Position numbers and translations under genes: made by a program
In this document: positions 1 through 9,700 of the stretch, piece after piece
Layout: each line of letters starts with the position of its first letter
How positions within the stretch are numbered: position 1 is the stretch's first letter
Assembly: GCA_030849805.1 (NCBI GenBank)
Contig: JASANZ010002207.1
Location: 1 to 64,000, forward strand
From: Sergeia podlipaevii
Taxonomy: Eukaryota > Euglenozoa > Kinetoplastea > Trypanosomatida > Trypanosomatidae
DNA: 64,000 nt
Direction: 5' to 3'
The notes under the pieces: model-generated
What the model was told of the DNA's origin: nothing
Databases searched by the model: none
The model's input: the letters and a program-made list of their open reading frames with translations, nothing else

Positions 1-983
1 CAGCGCTCTGACAGGGAGAATATATATAAAAATCTGAGCCAGTGGTACTGCTGTCAGGTATGTCCCCAATCACTGTCCGCGAGGTACACACCTTCAGCTT
101 TACTATGTACAACCATTGTTGTGTATTTGCTTAATCGTCACTGGGGAGGTGAATAAGCAGGTAGCACACTGCGGAAAGCGTGAAAGAAGGCAAACAAACA
201 TCAACGCAAAGAAAAAAAAAAACAGACAGCGAGAGGGGGAGGGGGAGGGCAATGAAAGAAGAAGAAATGGAAGTTTTTTTTTTTTTTTTTGACAATTCAA
301 GAGGCTCTCCACTGCCAATATGTACATGTAAAGAATTTCAAGCATAAATAATGTTTATAAATGATTACTAGCAATAGCAAATATGGGAGAGAGAGAGAAA
401 AGAAAAAAAAAGCGCAAATATAAGTGTCCCACATCCCAAACACACATCAATATCATTTTTTTTTTTTTTTTAAAGGTAAGAATAGAAGTAGTGATTTCCA
501 TTTTATTAAACGCCACTTTTTTTTTTCGCAGAATTCAAAGAGAAGATGTTTCCATTATTCTTTTTTTTTTTCCGTAAAGTGACTGCACTTGGTATCCACT
601 CTGCCACAAACTATTTGAATAATAGAAGTGACACAAAAGAAAAGAAGAGATAAAAAAAGTGCCGCTGGGAGTGTAGGCAAAAAGAAAGGAAAAACAAAAA
701 AAACATCCACGACATCAGTTCTTTCTCTCTCTCTCTCTCCCTCTTGATTTCTTCTCACTATACATAAACCCATCCATAGCTATCAGTTCATAAATGAAAA
801 CGGGAGAAGAAAAAGAAAAAGAGGAGAGAGCAAGTCCAGGCAAATGCAAAAAAATAAAGCATCACATACAGAAGCAGGACCATATATCAAATGAACGAAA
901 CAATCCACACACACACACACACACACTAGACAGTTGTTTTACATTAGCCACAGGTCCCTCCCTTCCTCCCTCTCTCCACATGC
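1..983. other. Intergenic/UTR DNA at the window edge
   Basis: This stretch holds the presumed 3' UTR of the 579-aa gene and the region leading to the next gene beyond the window. It contains A/T homopolymers (for example T runs near 275-290 and 457-471), a (CT) tract near 722-740 and a short (AC) tract near 908-926. I see no credible coding region: the short open frames are runs of Phe/Lys produced by homopolymers. No RNA gene was recognised. Confidence 0.6.
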
Positions 984-2723
984 TCACACACCACCTGGAC
1001 GAGTCATCTCTTGAAATAGCGCCTCGCTCTGACGAAGAAGGTCATCCACACTACTGCCCTCTTTCCCCTCTACGCCTTTCGACCAAGTGTTTGCATCTTC
1101 AGCGCTGGAGGTGCCGCTTGCTCGAAGATTGTTTTGATAATAGTAATGATGGTGGTGACGATGGGGTGTGAGGCTTGCTGCTGCACCCCCACTGTGCTGT
1201 GGTGATGAAGAAGCATACGGCGGAAGGACTGGCCACTGCGGTACGTCGGGATCGGAGCTGAATAGTGTGGTGCTCATCGGGGGACAGCGCCTTGTGCTTC
1301 CGTCTGTCCCCATGACTGCCGCGATTGCTGCTGCTGCACTCCTACAATGACTTTGCGGCACAGCTGCCGCCGCCGCCCCTTCTGCTGTACTGCGCGATGT
1401 CGCAAGGCTGCTGCCCCCTCTGGCCGTGCGGCTCATAGCGCGTAAGGGAGGAGAGGAGGTGGGTGATGGCGGTGGATGCGCACTTTGCCGACTGCTTCTG
1501 CTTCTACTCATGAGATCTTCGTCCGTCGCAGAAGCATACCGCTCTATGCTGTAGCTGCCCGCACTGCTACCTCTGCTAGCGTTTCTACCTCCCGCCAGAA
1601 CCGAGGAGTTCTTACTCTTCTTAATCGCGCTCGGTGAGCGCGATCTCACCGGCACTGCCACGGGCTCTGAGCGATGATTCTTGGGTTTCGCCTCCGCTAA
1701 AAAGTACCGATACGCGTCCTTCGCCATCACATCCCCTTTGCTGCGCACATAGAATGCTTCTGTGAGCTGGGTATGAGAGAGCTTTGGCACCCCTTCCGTA
1801 TTCAATTCTCGCGTCAAAGGCTTGTTGGTGGTACTGCCATGTCGAAGACTACTGTTACTGTCACCTCCACCATGAATGGTGGAGGAGGTCTGCGGCGACA
1901 GCGGTGGAGGACCAGAGGAAGAGGAGAAGGAAGGAAAGGGTGGGGAGGCCCCCGAGACGACAGCGCCACGGAGCGCGGGGTAGGACGATAGCGAGGCGGC
2001 ACGCTTCCCGCTGGTGTCGCTAGGCATTGGTTCCCATGTTAAGGAGGCCAATCCACCACCACTACCACTGGCGGTAGTGCTAGCACTCACACAACACCCA
2101 AAGACACTACCGCGCCGGTGTAGAGGAGGAGGAGGAGGAGGAGCGGCGAAACTTCCACTACCCCGTCCACCACCGCTATTTCGGCTTGTTCCGGAGCCTA
2201 AATCCTGCGCGGTGGCGACCATTGCTTGTGCAAGCGTCGCATCATATACCACTTTCGATCGTGTAGAGTCACGCACGAGAGGGTCTATCACCGTAGCAAT
2301 AAGAGACACACAAGGCAGTTGCTGTCGCTGCTGTAGGCGCCGTTGTGGGCTCAGAATTTCAGGAGGTGAGGCTGACAGCGGACCTGTGAAGTCCCCTGCA
2401 TCTGGCTCTGTTTCACTAGGTATTACATGACCAAGGAAGCCTTCGTAGTAGACCCCCGACGTACGCCCCGAGGCAGCACCAAGAGTCGGAATAGAGAACG
2501 CCTGACTGCTAGACAGGCGCCTACCACCACCACTACCACTACCGACGTATGAGGAGCGGCGCCGACGCTCCGACAGGAGGAAGCCGCGTACGTCGGTGAG
2601 AGCTGGTGTACTGCCATCTCCTCTACTTTCGCCAATTTTCATCATGTTGCCTGTCCAGCTGCCGCCGGTACTGTGGCGGCGTTCAGGAGAGGGGGAATGC
2701 GTGTCTACACTATCCTTCTTCAT
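984..2723 (-). CDS. Hypothetical Ser/Ala/Gly-rich protein (579 aa)
   Basis: I do not recognise a family. The frame opens with ATG at 2723 and encodes mostly low-complexity Ser, Gly, Ala and Pro, with a short Pro run and a His/Tyr cluster near the C-terminus. Three less biased blocks look more conserved: residues about 135-175 (starting PCVSLIATVIDPLVRDS), about 315-350 (LSHTQLTEAFYVRSKGD, followed by DAYRYFLAEAKPKN), and the last 20 residues (SVDDLLRQSEALFQEM), which could form a short amphipathic helix. No signal peptide or membrane segment is visible. It is the last complete gene of the minus-strand array in this window. GC-rich codon use over the whole frame, in contrast to the flanking AT-rich DNA, supports it as real. 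The function is unknown; a scaffold or cytoskeletal protein is possible but not shown. Confidence 0.8.
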   Translation of the reverse strand: MKKDSVDTHSPSPERRHSTGGSWTGNMMKIGESRGDGSTPALTDVRGFLLSERRRRSSYVGSGSGGGRRLSSSQAFSIPTLGAASGRTSGVYYEGFLGHVIPSETEPDAGDFTGPLSASPPEILSPQRRLQQRQQLPCVSLIATVIDPLVRDSTRSKVVYDATLAQAMVATAQDLGSGTSRNSGGGRGSGSFAAPPPPPPLHRRGSVFGCCVSASTTASGSGGGLASLTWEPMPSDTSGKRAASLSSYPALRGAVVSGASPPFPSFSSSSGPPPLSPQTSSTIHGGGDSNSSLRHGSTTNKPLTRELNTEGVPKLSHTQLTEAFYVRSKGDVMAKDAYRYFLAEAKPKNHRSEPVAVPVRSRSPSAIKKSKNSSVLAGGRNASRGSSAGSYSIERYASATDEDLMSRSRSSRQSAHPPPSPTSSPPLRAMSRTARGGSSLATSRSTAEGAAAAAVPQSHCRSAAAAIAAVMGTDGSTRRCPPMSTTLFSSDPDVPQWPVLPPYASSSPQHSGGAAASLTPHRHHHHYYYQNNLRASGTSSAEDANTWSKGVEGKEGSSVDDLLRQSEALFQEMTRPGGV

Positions 2724-3686
2724 GTCTCTCTCGCTTTTCTATCCGGAACAAATATGCAATTAGAATATGGCTCTCCCACCCAAATATATATGTAATCTGG
2801 GGTACTATATATATATATCTGTTCTTAAATAATAATAATAATAATGATAACGAGTGCTCTAACACCTCTACACAACACCTTTCCGAACACTTCAAATAGA
2901 TAAACAATCAAATGATGGAGTAAGAAAGGAAGGTGAACGCGGGGAATAGCAAAGAATAACTAAATTATGATAATAATTAGCTTTCACTATGAAAGTAGCT
3001 AACAAGCCCTTCTCTACAATATGCTGAAGGAGGAAAAAAGCACCAAGGCAAAGAGGCAAAAAACAAAAAAACAAAAAAAAAAGCAACAAAAGCACTCCAA
3101 ACTAGTTGTCGTAATATATATCTACTGTATGTGTACCTGCACATTAAAGACAGAAAAAAAAGTGCGGAAAGGAATAGAGAGAATGAAAAATGAAAAACAC
3201 ATATAGACCACTGGCGCTTCTCCTCAAGGCATGCTACGTTGAATTTCCTTTTTCTCTAGATGTACATGAGAGTGTGCACGCGCATAGTACATCATACGTA
3301 TGTACATATTTGAAAAAAAAAAAAAAAACACGATATGATTTTTTTTTTTTTTTTAGAGAAGGTACTTTATTGCTTAAATCTTTTGATGCAAGATGTATAG
3401 ATGGATAGGAGTAACTGCGTGCACAGTCATCGATATGGAGGAGAGTGAGAACAGCAAACAAACCGGAACTGAAGAAGATAAAAAAAAAAAGAAGGAAGGA
3501 AGGAGAAAATAATATGTTTTGTATCAGTTGCATATGTGAACTGATCACAGTGAAAGCCCCCCTTTTTTCTCTCTTTCTTGTTCTCGTCAACTCCCCTTCT
3601 TCTTATCTTTCTCCCTCTCCCTTTCCCTGTGGGCGTGTGTGCCGGTCAAACTTGGCCCACTTGTACTAGGTACTGATGCCGCTGCT
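2724..3686. other. Intergenic region between the LRR gene and the 579-aa gene
   Basis: AT-rich DNA carrying the 3' UTR of the LRR gene and the 5' UTR of the 579-aa gene. It contains A/T homopolymers at about 3312-3328 and 3339-3354 and an (AAT) tract near 2829-2845. Apart from the splice acceptor listed separately, nothing coding or structural is recognised. Confidence 0.6.
3024..3025 (-). promoter_or_regulatory. Predicted spliced-leader acceptor for the 579-aa gene
   Basis: On the minus strand the sequence CTTTTTTCCTCCTTCAG ends at 3024. This is a near-canonical pyrimidine tract and AG about 300 nt upstream of the ATG at 2723. Other AGs downstream could also be used. Confidence 0.45.
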
Positions 3687-5735
3687 CTAGGATACAAACA
3701 CCATGGAGGGCAGCACTGCTGGTACTGCGACCTTCTCTTCCAGCACCACCCCTGCCTTCACCAGCCGCTGCGTATTCTTATAAGTGTTCTTGCCGCCCTG
3801 CACCACCCTCAAGTACGGGGCATGTGCGAGCGGTGCAAGGTCGGTCACAGCAGTCCCTTGCAACGCTAGCATCTCCAAGAAGGGCACGTTCACCACGTGC
3901 TGTAGTGATGTGTTCGTGAGCCGTGTGTCGGCCAAGGAAAGCACACGCAAGGCCTGAAAAAGTTTCAGACCCTGCATAGAGGTAACACTCTGGCAGCCAT
4001 TGAGCACAAGCATCTGCACCCGAGTGCAGTGCTGAGCAAGAAACTGAAGGTCACTGGTCGTGATGCTGGTACTGGCTACACTGAGGCGTACAAGACTGGG
4101 GAAGCCTTTGAGAGATGCAAAGTCTTTCAAGTGAGTGCACCCATTCAGCATTAGTGTGCGCAGCGCTCCTATTGCACCCTCACCCCCAGCGAGAGAGCGG
4201 AGGCTGTCGCTGCTCACATCGGTGCCCGACAGGTCGGCAGACTCCAAAGTCGTGGCGGCAGCTGAAGCAGAGACACGAACTTCTGTGACTCCGGGACACC
4301 CAGCAACGCATAAGATACGAAGATGACTACACTCAGCAAGGTCTACAGCATCTGTGATGGACGCACAGTGTCCCGCCTGCAGCTCCTCTAGTGCTGCCAA
4401 AGCTGCAAGCGCGGTGACGTCTGTGAGCGCTGAGCACCCCGTCAAGAGCAGGCGACGCAGAGAGGAGCCGCAGGGTTGCAGGCCGTCGAGGCTCGTGAGC
4501 GCCACGCAGCCCTGTAGATCCAGCTGCGCGAGACGCAAGAGGTGATGACCAGGGTTCTTCAAGATAGCCAGGCTAGTGATGCGAGGGCAGCGGGATAGGG
4601 ATAGACGCTCAAGCTGCGAGCATTTCCCGATACTCATGACGGCACGTGTGTTAAGCGCAGGAAGGGCATACGCCTGTAGTACACGCAGGGTACTTTGAAC
4701 CGTGTAGAGCGCTATCAGATCCGTAATTGCACTTGCCTCGCCAATGTTCAACAGCTGAAGACCCCCTTCTTGCGCAGTCGACGGCTTCGCAGATGATGCC
4801 ACTTCTTCCTTGCCAGTAGTTGGAGGAGTAGTAGTAGTAGTTGCAGTCAGCAATGCTAAAAGGACCGTGTCTGTGATATCTGTCGCAGGAAGAAGAAGCC
4901 CACGCAGCCCTGACAGAGTGCCGGGCATGAGCGCTGACTGCATCGCATCCATCGCAAGTTCCTCCGTGAAGCCATTGCAGGTCGACAGGTTGACAACTTT
5001 TGCTGTCACCGCGGCCTGCACCACAACATCCCAAAGAAGTGCGTTCATGTGATAGTTGATAAGGCGGATGCCCTCGAGTCCGATGGTACACGGCAGCGAT
5101 GTGAGCAGACTGACAGCGTTGAAGATGGAGAGAGCAGTATACACACTCGCACGTTGTGCGGCAGCTGTCTGCTGCTGCTGCTGCTGCTGTCCATCAACAG
5201 CAACCTGGCGGGTGTTGTGGTTGGTGACATCACGCAGGAACAGCTCCACGCCTGCAGCAGCAGCAGCACTAACGGTACCCACTTCCTTCTTCTCTTCCTC
5301 CTCTTTCAGTGCTGATTGCAGCGCTAGCACAGTGCGCTCGCGCCGGATAAACCACCACCGCATATGCGGAAGATATTCCTCCACAATAGAGGCTGGTGCG
5401 GCCGTCACCACTAGCTGCTGGTGCTTACCCGCTGTACTCCCACTGCTCGTATGAAGGAGCCCAAGTTCGACGGCATCAGAGATGGTGCATGTCTCCTCCT
5501 TGATCGCTAAACACCCCCGGCATGCACGAGTTTCTTCTGAGAAGAAAAAGAGACTCCAGCCGACGCTGGAGCACTCCGAGGCAATGCGAGTGCGTGGGTG
5601 GGCGGCTGTAAAGGCCATAGGCATGTAGCCTACATGATTAGCGGTGGTGTAGCGTGTCTCCGGGTTAAACTCACATAGTAGCCTCAGAGCATTTTGAGAG
5701 ACTGGCCGCCTAGGACGCGCAGTTTCACCAGCCAT
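3687..5735 (-). CDS. Leucine-rich repeat protein (682 aa)
   Basis: The C-terminal two thirds (about residues 210-660) is a run of roughly 15 leucine-rich repeats of the cysteine-containing type: repeating units of the form LxxLxLxGCxxLTxxxxLxxL, for example LAQLDLQGCVALTSLDGL and LRRLLLTGCSALTDVTAL. Such repeats make a curved solenoid used for protein-protein binding, and large LRR families of this kind are common in trypanosomatids. The N-terminal 200 residues are not LRRs; they contain several Cys (CRGCLAIKEETC near residues 75-90) and a Gln run, and show no recognised domain. No signal peptide or transmembrane helix is seen, so a cytosolic or cytoskeletal location is likely. The start is the ATG at 5735, directly downstream of AT-rich leader DNA. 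The partner is unknown; no F-box or kinase domain is visible. Confidence 0.88.
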   Translation of the reverse strand: MAGETARPRRPVSQNALRLLCEFNPETRYTTANHVGYMPMAFTAAHPRTRIASECSSVGWSLFFFSEETRACRGCLAIKEETCTISDAVELGLLHTSSGSTAGKHQQLVVTAAPASIVEEYLPHMRWWFIRRERTVLALQSALKEEEEKKEVGTVSAAAAAGVELFLRDVTNHNTRQVAVDGQQQQQQQTAAAQRASVYTALSIFNAVSLLTSLPCTIGLEGIRLINYHMNALLWDVVVQAAVTAKVVNLSTCNGFTEELAMDAMQSALMPGTLSGLRGLLLPATDITDTVLLALLTATTTTTPPTTGKEEVASSAKPSTAQEGGLQLLNIGEASAITDLIALYTVQSTLRVLQAYALPALNTRAVMSIGKCSQLERLSLSRCPRITSLAILKNPGHHLLRLAQLDLQGCVALTSLDGLQPCGSSLRRLLLTGCSALTDVTALAALAALEELQAGHCASITDAVDLAECSHLRILCVAGCPGVTEVRVSASAAATTLESADLSGTDVSSDSLRSLAGGEGAIGALRTLMLNGCTHLKDFASLKGFPSLVRLSVASTSITTSDLQFLAQHCTRVQMLVLNGCQSVTSMQGLKLFQALRVLSLADTRLTNTSLQHVVNVPFLEMLALQGTAVTDLAPLAHAPYLRVVQGGKNTYKNTQRLVKAGVVLEEKVAVPAVLPSMVFVS

Positions 5736-6784
5736 TTTCTTCTTCTTTTATAATAAAAAGGCGAGTAATAAAATGAAAAAAGAGAATAGCAAAGTGCAAT
5801 GGCGCTAAGTGTGCTCCTCGTCTCTATATGGAAGTAAGTGACTATGTTATTGTGAATGATGAACCAAGATTCAATTGACAAATAGAAAAAAGAAGCAGCT
5901 TCCTCAAGCTCTAAACAAAGACAATACATAAAAAAATGGCAAATACAACAAGAGAGAAAGAGAGATTTTTTTTTTTTTAAAGATAGCTTTCATTTTGTTT
6001 TCCCGCGTGCAACAGCGAATCTCTAGTGGGGCATCATCATCTTATATCCAGCCTTCAAAAAAAAATAAAAAAATAAGTAAATACATGCACATGTAGTAGT
6101 GCGCATATAATGCATTTTCTTTAAATATATAATAATAATAATAATAATAGCAATAAAAATAACAATGATAATATTAATAATAGTTGTCCTGTTTGGTATG
6201 TACACATGCTTATGCAATTGATATAATAAAAAATAATAATAATAAAAAACATAATAAAAATAGTGATGATTTAATGTAAGTGAGTGTGAGCCTTCACACT
6301 TGAATATCTATGATGTATATCTATCTGAATCTAGTGATCTGTATTTTACATCTGGGCTTTCTATAATATTTATGTTATACAAGTCATGCGTACGTGCATT
6401 TCATACAAGTTGAGTATTTCTTTCTTTCTTTTTTTTTTTTTTTTTTTTGAAAAAAATGAATAGCAGGGCTGCCGCCATTTACAAGCGATAATCGTGCATC
6501 TGTGAGTGATAAAAAAAAGAAAATAGAAGGAAAAGTGACGTATGTAGAAAGAGGCACTTGCGCTGCTTAAGAGCAGCGGGGACTACCATGAATGATAAAG
6601 AAGATAAAATAAATAAATATATATAAATAAAGCAGATTAATAAAAAAAAAAAATCGAACGAAAAAGACGAAGGCCGGGGGGAGGGGCAAGTTATTTCAAG
6701 AAACAAATAAATGCACAAATAAAAAACTATCCCCTTCTTTTCGTCAAAGAAATTATTTTCCTTCGTCATGAAGCACTGCCCAGC
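5736..6784. other. Intergenic region between the RRM gene and the LRR gene
   Basis: Very AT-rich DNA with (AAT)n-like tracts at about 6129-6150 and 6226-6260 and a long T run at 6428-6448. It holds the 3' UTR of the 1453-aa gene and the leader of the LRR gene. No gene recognised. Confidence 0.6.
5911..5912 (-). promoter_or_regulatory. Possible spliced-leader acceptor for the LRR gene
   Basis: Minus-strand CT-rich tract at about 5949-5968 followed, without an intervening AG, by TTTGTTTAG ending at 5911, about 175 nt before the ATG. Confidence 0.35.
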
Positions 6785-9700
6785 CTACCCAATCAGACTG
6801 CGATTGAGTCGTGTCGATAGCAGCGCAGTCGAGTACTGTGTCACACCAGGCTCCAGGTAGTGTAACAGCGTGCCCGCATTCTTCCCTATCCTCAGCATGG
6901 ATAGGGTGGGCAGCTTGGCCATCATCATATCCAGCTTCTTCCAGTATGATATCGCCGCACTACTCACTCCAGTTTGACGGTTCAGCTCTGCTTGCCACCG
7001 GGATTCATGCATCGGTGTCCCAAGGCTGCGCGAGAGGCGCAGTAGTAGAGAGTAGTAGTGCACCGCGCGAGCTAAGCGTATGAGCGTGGTGATGGCACCG
7101 AACACACACACAAGATCGTCATCTTGGTTCAACCACGAGAGCTCAGAAAGGGACTGCATAATACTCGGACCGTCGCTGCTGTTGCCGCTTTCGTTGAGGT
7201 TGGTACTGTTGCTGCTTCGCCTACCGCCGCCTTCACGGCGGCGGCGTCTGACACATTCTTGGCGGCCTTCCTCTTCTTCTTCCTGCTCTTCGGGATAAGA
7301 CTCGTCAAACATAGCACTCGAGACTTCTGCGTTATCGGAACTCATGACACTTCTTAAGTGACGCACGAGGAACGGGTAGTGCGCCACGTAGTTGTCCAAC
7401 AGCAAGGCGATCTGCAGCAGCCGCTGGATGAAGCAGTGGACGGCCTCTACACGGGGATATGGTCCTGGGCAACGGTGCAGCTGGCCCCGCCACGGCCCAT
7501 GTAAAGCTGCCACGGTTTCTGTCTCTCCCAAGGGCAGGATGACATTGTGTTCGAGAGCGCGCTCCAGTTGCTCAGCATCAAAGTGCTGGCATTGAGGTAG
7601 GAAGGAAAAGAGACCCCACCATGACGGACTATCCGCTACCTCGAAATTCACCATGCCTACGCTACGCCGCCCTGAGATGGACTGATCAAAGTCATGCATT
7701 GTGCACGCAAATGCTCGCGCAAGTTTAATCGCCTTGAGCGCAATTTGAGAGGCCTGCTTGCCATCGTGCACGGCATCGTGATGAACAAAGAGAGCAACCT
7801 CACGCGTGACCATCTCTAAGTACAGAATGACTGGGTTGGGCATAATGGCATCCGTCATGGGTGACACACGCAGTGCGCCATCGCGCGCGGCGCACCAGTA
7901 CTCCGTTTGATGCAGCACCCGCTCAATGTGCTCAATCACAATGCAGAAGTTGCTCTCAATGGCATTCTTGACGTAGCGCAGACAGCCCTCTATGACGTTG
8001 TGGCGGAGTTCCGCAAACGCCGCGAGCTCCTCCAAGGTACCCCATTTAATGGGGGGAGGAAGAGGAGAAGCGGTCATACCGCGAACAAGTTTTAAACGCT
8101 TATCATTCGGGGTGTGTTTCACTGGTATTGCCAAATTGGTACCCACGATTGCACCAGTGGGTTTCCTTTTGTCATCGGTCGCCGCATGAGTGCCCACATC
8201 ACTTCTACAGTGCTGCTTCGCGCAGTATCGGGATGTGCCGTTGCCACTGCCTCCCTTGTTGTTGATGTTGTTGATGTTGTTGATGTTCTTCTTGTTGCCG
8301 CTACCAACGCACATGCCGACGACAGTCCCAGTTGCCTTCACCATATCTGCTTTTGGTGCACCGAGGTTGCCCGCACCGCCTCCATTGCTTACTTTCTCCA
8401 GTTCCCGTCGCTGCTTCGCCGCACACACCTGCTCACGTGAAAACCCGAACTGCCTGTCCACCGCCCTGATGTCCTCAGGGGGGATCCCAAAGGTGCACGG
8501 CTTCCCTGTTTGTTCATCATAGTCGGTCATGTAGCCACCGGTGATGGGCTGCACGGCGGCGTCGACGGCCAGAAAGTAGTTCTCGCTGAGAGCAAGGCCA
8601 TTGAGAAAGGAAGCGGCAAGCCTCGCTTCCGCTTTGCTGGCGTATTCGACAAAGCAGACAAAGAAGAGACGACGTGACGGCACCACAGGACGAGGTCTCA
8701 CCACGCGCACCTTGTGGAGCTCGCCGTACATCATGAGAAGCACACGAAGAAAGAAGAAGGGAAAAGTGGAGGGGACAAACTTGATGTGCAACGTGCGGCC
8801 CAGCCTCTCCGGTGTGCTCCAGTACCGGGGGCCGCTCCGTTCCAGAACTTTGAGAAAGGTCAGCTGCCCCTTGACTTCCTCGCTCAGAGGATGCAGGCGT
8901 TCCAAGATGGCCGTGTACTTCTTGTTCACGTCCTCCTCTTCATTTCCTTGTGTGGGCTGTTGCTGCTGCTGTGCCTGCTTACGTTGTGGCTGCTGCTGTT
9001 GTTGTGGCTGCTGTTTCTCCCGGTGTTGCTGTCTCTTCTGATGCTTCACGCTCCCGAGGGCAGCCGGTGCGTCAGGAGTCGTCTTGGAGGAGGAGGACGG
9101 TATAAGCGCAGAGTCAGTGCCAGCTGATTCAAGTAAAGGCACGATAATAGGCGAGTTCACTTCGCATGGGACTTCGCTACTGTGAGTTGAGGTAGAAACA
9201 ACGTGATCTGGAGACTCTGACGCGGAGACGCCCTCGCGTGCCTCGTTATTGGATGTTGCGACAGTGCCACGTGTGTGGCGTGCTTCCCTTTCCTTTTCAT
9301 CTTTGTCCCCCGACTCCTCCGTCGCCTGTAGCGCCGCCGTCGTCAATGTCGTTGTGACCGTTGCTGTTTCAGCGTCTGCCTTGGCCCTAGCAGCGATGTC
9401 ACCACTTTTGACCCTGTCTGTGCTCCCTTCCTCTGGGGGCTGGCCAGGAGTGGCTTCATCCTCATTGCAAGTTGGGGCGGTAGGGCACGTCGCTGCTTCC
9501 TGCTCTTCCACCAAGAGACTCTGGGAGCCTCGAAGAGCGTGACGAAGCGCGTCTGCGCTGTCCGAGTGGCTGCTGCGGTTGATACTCGCATTGCGAAGGA
9601 TGATGGAAAGGTCAGACTGGTGGCCTGACGAAGGAGCGTTGAAGACGGGCCTGGAGAGGTTCGGTGGAAACATGCCCAAAGGCGTGGGGTGTTGGCTATC